Shown: piece by piece, positions 1-13,454 of the stretch
How the letters are laid out: every line of letters begins with the position of its first letter
Position numbering within the stretch: the first letter of the stretch is position 1
The notes under the pieces: model-generated
The model's database searches: none
What the model saw: only the letters and a program-made list of their open reading frames with translations
What the model was told of the DNA's origin: nothing
Made by a program: the position numbers and the translations under genes
Origin: Effrenium voratum
Taxonomy: Eukaryota > Sar > Dinophyceae > Suessiales > Symbiodiniaceae
Assembly (NCBI GenBank): GCA_963377175.1
Contig: CAUJNA010003294.1
Coordinates: 1,286,001-1,350,000 of the forward strand
Length of the DNA stretch: 64,000 bases
Direction: 5' to 3'

Positions 1-270
1 GACACTGGCAGATCGGTTTCATGGGAGGCTATCTCAGAACTAGGGACCCCTCCAAACAGTTGGCCTCATGTTGGTTTCCCTGGAAGATGAGGGCGCTGGT
101 TTTGACACATCCCCATTTAGCCTCACCAGATTCCCGCGCAGCGCTCGCACCAAGGACATAAATGCCATCAGCATCTCGGTGATGTAGATATGCTGTGCCT
201 GGATATTCGCTGGCTCACACATTGCCGTATCGACATGTGGTTGCCTAGATTGAACCCACTTTTACGGCAG

Positions 271-899
271 ACACGGTGGAGTGCGGCTTCCAACACCAAC
301 TCGGGCTGCGAAGGCAAGATGGAGTATCTCATTCTTGACTTCACCCCTGTCACCACAGCCGACTTCTCCGCAATGGAGGTGTCGGGGGGAATTTTGGGAA
401 CATCCAACATGTTTGCGGGTCAAGCTGCCATGTTCCGTGTCGGTGGCTCGGGAATGCTCATGCGTAAGGCTTGGGGCAAGCGCCCGAGTTGAATGCTGAG
501 TGGGAAGGCGCTGCGGGACGTGGTCCAAGACTTCCGCCACAAAGGCGAGAGCGGGGCTGGGGCATTGGGGCGGGTCTTCGGCCGGCCGGCTGGCTTCCTT
601 GCCGGGATGCGATCCTCAACCAAGCCCCTCAGGTACTTGTGGAGTCCTAGATATGCCAGACCATACCTCATTCTGAGTGCAAGACGAACACCTTCAAGTG
701 CAGAACAGCTTGCGCCTTCAAGTGACCAGGGCATGAGCCATTCACGGCCAAATAGAACCGGGAGATGGCCCAATCGGACGCGCACTCGAGGTGTTCAGGT
801 GGCCTTCACCTGCATGGGGGATCGCCTGGAGCGGGGCTTCCAGCGCTTCGGGTTGATGGACTTCTTAAGCGAGGACCCGGCGGTTGCGGACCCCGCAAA
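271..899 (+). CDS. SulP-family anion transporter, C-terminal STAS domain (3 exons, 5' part outside window)
   Basis: Three exons join in phase: about 271-378, 508-544 and 791-899. The first reads MEYLILDFTPVT, the typical buried strand of a STAS domain, then a short helix start (DFSAME). The second gives ALRDVVQDFRHKG and the third VQVAFTCMGDRLERG followed by FGLMDFL, matching the second strand and helix of STAS domains in sulfate/anion permeases. Intron 1 (379-507) is GT-AG and intron 2 (545-790) GC-AG; both acceptors are AG followed by G. STAS domains form the cytoplasmic tail of SulP transporters, so the membrane part should lie upstream of the window. The first exon's start and the last exon's end are uncertain; no stop was fixed. 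A stand-alone STAS protein is the alternative. Confidence 0.6.
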
Positions 900-1936
900 G
901 TTGGGGGGGGGGGACGAGCGCACGAGCGCCTGGTGTGGTTGCCAAGGGCATTTCTTTTCCGGAGTTGCCAGGTTCTTTTCCTTCGTGAGCATGCCTGCTT
1001 GGAGCCGGTTTGTTGGCGTTCTGGTTTGTTGTGCTGTGGTATCTGTTGAAGTGGTTAACAATATACAACTTGCAATTGCGGTTCTTGTTTTGCCCTGTTT
1101 GTGGAGGGGAGGAGATGTTGTTGCTGGCAGTGGCAATGGTGAAGTGGTAGCAGTAGTAGCAGTAGTAGCAGTAGTAGCAGCAGCAGAAGGAGTAGGAGTG
1201 AGGAGTAGGGGTAGTAGGAGTAGTATGAGGAATGGGAGTAGTAGGAGCACTAGTAGGAGTAGAGTAGTAGGAGTAGTTGTAGTCGGAGTCGCAGTCGGAG
1301 TCGGAGTGGGAGTCGCAGTCGCGAGTCGCAGTCGTAGTTGAAGTCGCAGTAGGAGCAGGAGCAGGGCAGGAAGTAGCAGTAAGAAGCACTACTAGCAAGA
1401 CAATTAGCAGTTTGAGGGAGTAGTAGTGGGTAGTAGTAAGTAGTAGTAAATAGTACCAATACTAGCAAGTAAAAGCCAGTAGTAGTAAGGTAGTCAAGTA
1501 GTAATAAGAAGTAGAAGCAGTAAGTAGTAGTAAGAAGCACAGTAGCAGGATTAGTAGCAGAAGCAGTGCAATGGCAGTAAGTGCAGTGATTGAGTTTTGA
1601 ACATGCTTTGTTGATTGAGCATGCTGCGATTAGTGCAACCTGCTATTTCAACAGCGAGCACTGCGGGCTGCAGTCAGCTTGCAGGAATGGTGCTTCCCCA
1701 GTGTGCACGAGGCCGTGGTTTATTGCGCTGGGGCCCTGGATTTCGGCTACGTGAATTTGTCTTGCTGGTGCTCAGTAGGGAATGAGGGAATGAGCCCTGG
1801 GCTCCCCTTAAGGGAAGCCACAAGGGATCGTTTATAGGGGTCATTCCATTTCTCATTTCCTGCCTATCGCGCCAGCAAGTTGTTGATGCGAGCGACCCCC
1901 CCCCGCAAGTTCTCGACGCCTTTGGAGCCTCCCTAG
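900..1936. repeat. AGT/GTAG-rich simple-repeat tract, otherwise empty
   Basis: From about 1140 to 1560 the + strand is a degenerate trinucleotide/hexanucleotide tract (AGTAGCAGT, GGAGTCGCAGTC, AGTAGTAAG). Long open frames across it are low-complexity artefacts. I see no gene in the rest of the stretch. Confidence 0.85.
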
Positions 1937-2073
1937 GCGTTGCTAGTGCTGGGGTGTGTGGGATGAATCCTCAGTGCACCAAACTTCGCGCCGTTGCCCA
2001 GATCTGCCGCTGCAACAAAGACCCCAAGGGCAGCTTCCAGCAGGAGATGGGAGGGACATGCTTCAATCACCAG
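1937..2073 (+). CDS. Candidate EGF-like exon
   Basis: The stretch can be read as one exon after CCCTAG (AG then G) and before a GT donor at 2074 (GTCAGT). It encodes a cysteine cluster beginning CGMNPQC, then a Cys-x-Cys pair (CRCNKDPKG) and a further Cys (GGTC), the spacing of an EGF-like module. EGF modules occur in extracellular or surface proteins, but no partner exons were found nearby, so the parent protein is unknown. The exact 5' boundary is a guess; the donor is well placed. Confidence 0.35.
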
Positions 2074-5379
<3,306 letters not shown>

Positions 5380-8300
5380 GCTCTAGAAGTTGCAACGACT
5401 TTTTCCACGCAGATTGGACCTCGAGGTCAGAGAAAAGAGCAGAGAAAAAAACTTGGCCGAGTGTAGGGGACATTTCCTGGCTCTCAGCACGATCGTGCCG
5501 AAGCTGTTAGCGTGGCCAGGAACCTTGACATGATTGGCATTTGGGTGACAATTGTCAATGGCCTACGGAAGCTTCGAACAGACAACAGTGACAACCAGGA
5601 TAGGCGAAGCGGTTGGGAGCTGACATAGCCGTGCACGGGTCGGTTTGACCAGCCAGTTGAAGTTGTTGACAGCCAAGTTGCAGACCGTGCGAGACAGATC
5701 GCTTCTATGGAGCCCGGAGAATTGCGGTCATGAGCCAGCGGGCGACTTCGCAGGCGCGAATGAGCTTGGAATCTTACGTTCAAAACATTCCGCGCAGCGG
5801 TCTTTTTGTGTGCGTGCTGCTTCACCCCCTTGCCATGTATGTGATCAGGCTTTCGAGCTATTGAACACCAGCGCAGCGACTTGGCGAATTCGAAACAAAT
5901 GTGCTTGAAAGCCTTGCCTGTTCCACACTCCACTTCCTAGGCAGTCTTCGATGATGAAGAAGGACCGGCGACGTCCCCGCTGTTCATGCCGGGTTAGGGG
6001 TCGGAAATCTATGTGGCGCGCGTCAGCAGCTCGCTTTGCCAACCAGTTGAGGCTTCAGACGCATGGCGAACAGTGACATGGCTTTTGGAGTAATATCTCA
6101 AGACGGAAACATGCCCAAATCCGAAGCAATCAGGAACCCAACAGTTCCTCCAACTCATTGCCTCAAACCAATGGAGTTGAGGACGCCAGATCACAAACAC
6201 CTGTGGGATGGCTGTAGCCAGAAAGGTTGTTGTGGTCTTCAGAGTTCAGCCATGGTGGCTTCACAAACCGACGCCTGGAACGATACTCCCCTGTTCCCGA
6301 CACGCAGCGCATTGGACACCCTTGAGCAACGTGACGGGCCGGGTTGAGCCAAAAGCACGTGCGCGACACGGATGTTCCAACGTTAGCCTTATGTGTGAAA
6401 TCTGCATTCGTTGTAGTTGCGCCGGACAGGCAACAGCAATTGTCAGCTATATAATTTCATAGGTCGCGTGGCTAGAGACAGCTGAGCGATTCAGTCGGGT
6501 TGTTTCTAGCAACTGTTGTTGTGTTTTGGTCTTTGTCAAAGGAATGTGCGCCCTCGTGCATATCTTTGCAAGGAGAGCCGAGCTCTTTTCTCGCACCCCG
6601 GCCTGCGCCCGACGTGCCTCCGACGCGGCTGTTCTTGGCCTTGCTGCGGCTTAACTGAATTGGAGTGGCGATAGTGCGGGCGAAGGTGTGGACTCTTTGA
6701 GCATTCCTTCTTCCGATCCTGTCTTCCATCATCTCTTCACGGCAGGCGCGGGCCATGCCCACCGACATGCTTTGCAAGGGACCCCCGTGGAGGCAAAGTG
6801 GACATGCTTCCGAAAAAGCTGCAAGAGCCTCTACATATTTACCCGACAATATTATTGAATGACTGCGGTTGTGCGACATCACGGGGCTCACAATCTCCAA
6901 AACCTATCAGGAACCCTGAAAGCCGATGGGGGCCTACCCAAGACCGATGCCCCTTTACCAGAGTAAATACCTGCAATGCTACGTCTTGTGTCGCGAAAGC
7001 CGTTTTGGCTCTTGCAACCTGGTTGAAGTCATGGCAGAGTGGACCGTGGAATCCAAATTTGACAGATGTGATAGATTGTGATAGACAGATCTGGCACACA
7101 GAGACTTTCACAGACAGATGCAACAAAGAGATCTGGCAGACAGGCGTGACAGAGCCTGTTGCACGGGTGTTTGTTGGAATTTTGTCTCATATAGAAATAA
7201 GGAGACAGCCCCTTAGACAACGCGCCCCCGCCTCCAGCCGTGTGACCGACCCGCCTAGGAGGGCCGTGGGCCCGTTGCTGCACCAAAAGATCACTGTCAG
7301 TGGTGTGTTCGTTTGCCAGGTCTTTGCCAAAAAGCTAATTCCCCACCCCCAAAGTGTAAGCAGTTGCACACGTGTGGCTTGTAGATGTGTTTGAGGCAGA
7401 TACGAAAGATGCTCCAAGGCCTCTCACACTTTTACGGGAGCTAGCTGCTGGGCCATGAAATCTAAACCGGCCATCGCAGGGCAGCCTCCGATGCAGATTG
7501 CGGTTGGAGATCAAAGCCCTGGGCTGGTCACCCCAGACAAGCAGCCGTGAACTCCCCAAAGCCCACAGTCGCGCAAGGCGTGCAGACAAGACATCTGTGG
7601 ATCTTTGGTGGACCGCTTTTTGCTGGCTTTGAGGTGTGCGACGTGCTTTAGTTTGCCCTGATTTCTTGTGTTTTTTAAGCTGAGCAAGTCGGCGCCAAAA
7701 TGCGTGAGCTGGTTTTCAAGGTAGAGGGTGTGTGCGTGCCTGCGTGTTTCCACATGGCTTCAAGGGCCAGAACGCGAGCCGCAGAGAGGTGAGGATGCTC
7801 ACAAGCAAACGCAAACGCAATCAAGTCATATCTGATGATGTGTTTTAGTTTGTTGGCAGATTATGTCTCTGTGCATATGTGCATATATACACATACTAAA
7901 ATAATTATATATACACATATTTAATACATACATATTGTTGACGGGTACAGTCGCCCTTGCGCCCCGATGTCAACTTTCAAGCCGCGCACTTTGCTCGGCC
8001 AAGGCTGGCCTTGAACCTCTACTTCGACTCCAGCGTGGCGCTGTGGCAGAACGTGTGCCTTGCCTCAGGTATTTTTTATTGTTCATCGGGGGTTCCGATG
8101 GCCGCAGGACAAGTACGCGTGTAGCATCCCACCCATTTGTTAGACATTCTGCGGCCAGCCAAACTGAAAAATGGCCGGGATGCCTTGCGGCGGCTGGAGG
8201 CTTTGCGCCGAATGCCAGGTACAAAGATGCACGGATCAGGCAGGATGGTCCAGACTGCACAGCAGTCCACGTCCCTTGGGTTGCAAGTTTAAGTCAATTC

Positions 8301-8612
8301 GGTGACGCGCGTCGAAGATGTTCGATCTCTCAGTCTTGTTCAGTGAGACCGGTGGTTTCAGCAGCCCAGGATTGGATTTTATCGAACAAAGACAGCTACT
8401 TGGATGGCACTGCGGGAGTACAAAATCAAGTTGTGGTCTGAGCACACACACACACACAAAAAGTATGATTTTCCGGCCGGCGCATGGTCTGCACAAAACA
8501 GACAGCGTCCGACTCAAACATCTTCAGCAATTGTTGGTTGCCATTTTCCCAGTTTCCGGTTTGTTTTGAGTTTGAATGTTTGCTATAGCTGTGGTCATCT
8601 CAGTATTCATCT
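5380..8612. other. Intergenic stretch, no supported gene
   Basis: Short open frames occur on both strands but none has recognisable motifs or in-phase splice partners. An AT-rich patch with ATATAC runs lies at about 7858-7935. atpH presumably ends its transcript within the first few hundred bases; no clear terminator or poly(A) signal is visible. Confidence 0.6.
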
Positions 8613-8725
8613 GGCAGTGGGTCAAAATGGGGTAACCCCAAATGGCTTGCCCTGGCAAATGGAACCAAGGACGTTCTAGTTCCTGCGGTCCAATTCCCGC
8701 TGGCTTAATTTTGATGCATACCCAA
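8613..8725 (+). mobile_element. Family B TIR element (diverged)
   Basis: Starts near CAGTGGGTCAAAATGGGG and ends TTTTGATGCATACCC. The interior shares GGCAAATGGAACCAAGGAC and CCTGCGGTCC with the other B copies (33499, 44470, 47044). A second, more broken run of the same words lies at about 8970-9155, ending TTTTGACCCATACCC. Confidence 0.6.
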
Positions 8726-8834
8726 GTGTCCAGTGGGAAATACCCATCTTGGACCCATACTTGACCCATGCTTGGCCCATATCTGACTCATACCCATCTA
8801 TTCACTTTGGAAGAGCTGCAAGCCGTGGGTGGAG

Positions 8835-9985
8835 GCTTCGGCGCCAAGCTCTGGGCGGCCCCCGGCTGCCCTGAGGGACTGCTGCAGTCCGATCAGCCCG
8901 ATCCGCAGGCGTCCGGTGTGGCCGTGGCCGTGGGAAAACAAGGGGGACCCGTCCGGAGGGGTTGGGACACCCCATTGGAACCACGCCCAAAAAATGGGGA
9001 ACCTAAAAAAGCAAGACACTTTTTACCCCATTGGAACCACGTTCAAATGGGGAACCTGAAGACCACGCCCAAAAATTGGGAACCTGAAAACTGGAAAATG
9101 GGAACAAGGACTACAACCTGCGGTCTGGTGGATTGATTTTGACCCATACCCAAATGGGGCACCTGAAAAAAGAAGCACGCAGCCCTGAGTTGAGCTTGGC
9201 GAACCGGATCGCAGGCTCTCTTTGCGCGGCGCCTGGCCGAGGCGCGGTATGGACGATAGGGCTAGAACACCTGGAGTTCGTCCTTCAGTTCGATCTTGAC
9301 TCCGGCAGGCCCAAGCTTTTTAACCGGGTTAAAGCATGGCGTAGGCATTGTGGGGCAAGGCCTGTGCCTAACTGAGGAAGAGTCAGTGGAGAAAGAAGAT
9401 CAACAGTGCTCATGGAAGGTGGCTTGTCAGCATCGCTGCAGAGTGGCGAGACTTACCCTCCCCCAACCAACATGGCAACTCCCTTCAAAAGGAAAGAAAT
9501 CTTCCAGGTACCTCCCGATGAGCCAAGGCTGTGGTGCACGTGCCCACGGGGCGCCTGAAGTGCAAGCCGCAGAGCTTTACCAAAGGCCAGGATTCGGACG
9601 CGGACGCCCTGTCGGCTTTGTTTGCTTTCCTGCGCGGCGCCCGGTTGGAGCGCCTGCACAAGAAGGCTGCCACGAGAGTTTCCACTTTGGGCCGAGAGAA
9701 AAAAACCACCAGGAATTGGACCGCAGGAAATAGAACGTCCTTGTGTCCATGTACCAGGGATCCAGCCCATTTTTTGGGGTTCCCTACTTTTTGACCACCC
9801 GCCATTTCTCGGTGAACTCCGTTCCACCGCCAGCCATTTTGGGTTGACCCGAGCAGTCCGCAGGCTGCGCGCTCTTCTTCCAGGCCATGGGCGGCCTCAT
9901 CATGTGGCCTGTCGGGACCGAGGGCTTGAGGCAGATTCACAAAGACGGAACCATGGACGGGCCAGGCTCGCCCCAAAACGGATGA
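8835..9985 (+). CDS. Unrecognised protein, four-exon chain (3' end of a gene)
   Basis: Exons 8835-8908, 9215-9241, 9528-9651 and 9864-9985 join without frame breaks: phase 0 after the first (CAG then a GC donor), phase 0 after the second (GC donor), phase 1 after the third (GC donor). All acceptors are AG followed by G. The spliced reading starts FGAKLWAAPGCPEG, continues VVHVPTGRLKCKPQSF and ALSALFAFLRGARLER, then a hydrophobic MGGLIMWPVG, and stops at TGA 9983-9985. High GC and balanced composition mark these pieces off from the surrounding intron-like DNA. I do not recognise the family, and 5' exons are probably missing. The B-family fragments at 8970-9155 and 9705-9790 fall inside its introns. 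Confidence 0.45.
9705..9790 (-). mobile_element. Family B TIR element, partial, reverse orientation
   Basis: Reads in reverse as GGTCAAAAAGTAGGG at one end with GGACCGCAGG and TGTACCAGGG inside, the same words as the full-length B copies. It lies in the third intron of the chain at 8835-9985. Confidence 0.5.
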
Positions 9986-10845
9986 ATTTGAGCGCAGAAT
10001 GAAGCCACAGAGAAGCCCTATGCTTTGGGCAAACACAGGCTGAGGGCTGTGGATTTGCTTTGAGACAGCTAGAATAGCTTCTCGACTGCCGGAAGTTGGG
10101 CTTCTGATGTGAACATGAGACCTGGATGATCCCGCGGTGTATTTGCCATCACTGTGGGAAGCATGTCTGTGGGTAAGTAGCCAAGGTACTATTGCCGCCG
10201 CCTCAGCGAACGAGTGGCATGGATTTGATGGCCTGAATGGACAGGCGCATGAGCCAACATATTGTGGATCTACATATTGAAGCGGCTGATGGGGAAATAG
10301 CTTGCGCCATGTGGAGCCCTTGCAATACAGGCTGCGCTAGCCACACTAATTGGCTGAGGCTACAATTACTGGGCCTCTTGGACAGCACATTCGTTCGCTG
10401 CGCACCGCGCCCTTCAAACTTCGCCCAGAGGGGGGAGCCACTTGTGGCTACTCATTCCGGCGCCCGGTTGGAGCGTTAGGCCTTGAGGTGAGTTCTGTTC
10501 GAGCGAGTTGCGGCAAGCCCAGGTTGGCGGCAGGGCGCTGAGTCGCACCCGGAGGTTTCAAGGGCGAAGTGGTGAAACGGAATTTCCGTGTCAGGGGCTG
10601 GAAGGAAACGGGCTGAGTACTTTTGGCTTCCCATGAGAGGACCCTGGTGGATGAGAGTTCAGAAGATTGCATGGCTTTTGATCTTCAGAGCGCGGCTTGC
10701 GGAGAGCAAGCCTTCTAAAAGTCGCGTCGAGGTTTCGCGCTCATCAAAGAGTGCATCAACCCAATGCGGGTGCTGAAGTTTAGCGCGGTAGGCCCGAGAT
10801 GTCGTGTCCAGCCAGAGACCATAGCACAAAGCCAACGGCTTCCAG

Positions 10846-10955
10846 GCGGCATGTTCGGCTGCGGCGCGGTCTTCAGCTTCCTGGCGCAGGATGCGCTGTC
10901 CCCAGGCAGCGGCTTGGCAGTGGATCCCAATGTCCTGACGAAGTGGCTGGAACGG
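10846..10955 (+). CDS. Candidate membrane-protein exon
   Basis: Bounded by TTCCAG (AG then G) and a GT donor at 10956. The frame encodes a hydrophobic stretch, GCGAVFSFLAQDALSPG, then NVLTKWLER. It could belong with the exon at 12184-12277, but I could not link the two by phase. The rest of 9986-12183 shows no supported gene. Confidence 0.35.
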
Positions 10956-12183
10956 GTTGCAAGGTCTCAGGGCACTTTCCAAGGCATACGTGCTCTTGTT
11001 TGGTGCGACATTGCCCCAGGAGTGTGATTTGTTGATCTACTCCCCGTGACATTGAACATGTGCTAGTGCAGAAGAACCAATAGTCAATTCGCGATCTACA
11101 AAAGGCGTTTGTCAGAGTGTGGTGCTTAGCCCAGGCTATGCGCTCTACGCACAGTGGCATGGCCGCAGAAATCCAATTCCGACTCTGGTTTCAATCCCCT
11201 CAGTACCAGCCATATTTTGCGCTGCCGCCGCGGATTTCTAGATGTTGCAAAGGAAACCGCCACAGGTTTTTCAGGAAGTGCTCGGTTCATCCGCTGTTGC
11301 AAGTGAGCAGCTGCCTTGAGGTCTGGGGTGGTTATCGTGCCCATCATTTGGCGCTTCACGCTGCTTGGCCGGAGGTTTTGAGAGGCTTTGGCATGTGACT
11401 GGGGGATGTGGAGTATCTCCCCAAAGGACTGTTGTGGTATCCCGAGCGTGCATCAATCCCTTTGCGACAATGCGACACATTCTCCTATTTCTTGGAGCGT
11501 ACTTTCCGACAACTCTCTTGACCTGCGGACGTGGCGAATCGCGCTTTGCATTTGCCGCTGGCTGCGTGCGCCCGAAGGTTCCAGAAGCCAATTCCTGTGC
11601 TGACCTGGATTCATATTGGCAACTTGGCCTTACGGACACGAAGCAGACATGTATCTGAAAAGGCAAGAGTTTGGTCAGCTGAATTTGTTGCATCACATGC
11701 TTGGCAGCGCTGGGCGCTTCATGCCGAGGCATCATAGCTCTTGGCATTTTCGCGTACCGCGTCTCCGAGATTGACTTGGACCACATGTTCGATGGCATCG
11801 GGCCCGCCCGAACTGGCATTGGTCTCTTCTTGGATCTGGCAGAAGTCCAGCCCCTTTTGGAACAAAGCTTGGCCAAAACCAATGGGAGTTGACATTTGCA
11901 TGCAAACGCAAAAAAAAGACCAACGCCAACTCTGTTGCTGGCCATGGCAATTTGCTTTCGTGCAAACAACACAACTCATTTGGGGACGGCAAGTCTGTTG
12001 TTTGGGTTCTTGGCCATGGCAATTTGCCCTCCCCCGCCATGCGGAAAAAGCAGCACACAGAACCACACACTGTGAAAAATCACCTACACACAAGAAGAAA
12101 CGAGGAAAAGAAAAACAAACACGCCCACCCGCCGTGCTCGGCGGAACCCGAGCGCGCCGAGCTCGAGTTCTCGAGCTCCGAAG

Positions 12184-12277
12184 GCTGATGTGGGTCATGC
12201 TGAAGGTGCTGATGGCCGGGCTGGGCTCCGTGGTGGCGGAGCTGCTGCTGAAGCAGGACACCGCGCTGCCCTTCACC
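12184..12277 (+). CDS. Candidate exon of a nucleotide-sugar-transporter-like protein
   Basis: The exon follows CGAAG (AG then G) and ends at a GT donor (12278). It encodes a membrane helix and a charged turn, LMAGLGSVVAELLLKQD, then LPFTV. Nucleotide-sugar transporters of the SLC35 group have a similar helix followed by a conserved Glu and Lys (E-x-L/I-L-K) before a short loop. These proteins move activated sugars into the ER/Golgi. Only this piece is recognisable, so the call is tentative. Confidence 0.35.
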
Positions 12278-13454
12278 GTGCGCCTCGGGCGTAATGCGGC
12301 GTGCGAATGCGCGCGTTTTTTTTCTTTTTCGGTGCCTTTTTTTTGGCAAAAGCGCCTCGTGGGAAAGGGCAAGACACGGCAAGACACGGCAAGACTCACA
12401 GTCACAGAAGTCGCAGAAGTCGCAGAAGTCGCAGAAGAGCTTTGCCCGGTTTGCTGAGCCCACGCTTGGGCCACTGGACATTGGACAGATGAGTCGAACA
12501 TGTCTTTCCGTGTTGGGCTACGGAACACAAATACCGCGCGCGGACTTGGTTCTGCATGCGACTGCTCAGGCAAGTGGCTTGCATCCTGCCATCAAAAGCG
12601 CTGGCTTGCTTGCTGACAATTTGGCTAGTTCCAGGCCTGTCCGATTTGGCGCATGCTCCCCGTGGCTGCCAGAAAGGACTGCAAATTCCGTCTAGCAACC
12701 GTATTGCCTTTTTTGTGAACCATGCGCTGGGGGTTCACGACCATCATGTTCGACAACCACAGTTGCAGATGACCAAGCTGCATGCCAAAGGGTTGGTTTC
12801 GTTTTGTTTCCATAATCCCTTTAAGTTCCAGATGTTGACGTTCCCTGGCAGTTCAAAGTCCATGCGATACGAATTGCGCAAGTCGTTGCCAGGTCCCAAC
12901 TTTGAATGGCCCAGCGAGTTGCCGGACAGGCAAGACCCTTTGTTTTCGGCCTGTGGACCGCGCTTTGGCAGGCAGTGCACTGTTCGACACCGTTGACCGA
13001 ATTTGACACTCGTGCGTGCGGGCGAGAATGTGCAATAGGCTTGCCACGAATACATGAAAGCTTTCGCGCTTGGCTGCAGCTGCTCTCAGATTGACAGACC
13101 GAAGACGAATACGCTGTAATGGCATGGCCTGCGCACAGGATAACCATGTTGTGTATGTGGCTGGGATTCGCGGAGCTGTTGTTCGAGCGGAATGCAGAGT
13201 ACATGGACAGTCGAGGTCAAGCACCACCCATCCCTGGCAAACGTATTTTGATGCACAGAGGGTCAGTGACATGGTGACATGCACAGGAAGGACTCTGAAG
13301 GAGTTTGCAGTAGGGGCAAACTAAAGTAGACTCACGGTAGCTTGTAGCATGTCACCTCGTATGCACAGCAAACAGCAGACTCTCACTCCAGCAGAACCGT
13401 CGTCGGCCGCTCCCCGCTTCTGTGGCTTCTCTTCATCTGCACCATGGCGCTGGC
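12278..13454. other. No supported gene
   Basis: The stretch includes a run of CAGAAGTCG hexamer-like repeats at about 12405-12435. It may be intron of the preceding exon or the gap before the ABC gene. Confidence 0.5.

Noticed and set aside
865..1398. Thr/Ser/Tyr-rich reverse frames over 0.9-1.5 kb
   Set aside because: They arise from the AGT/GTAG simple repeat.
6472..6900. 142-codon reverse-strand frame
   Set aside because: No motif, no splice partners, composition like the surrounding DNA.
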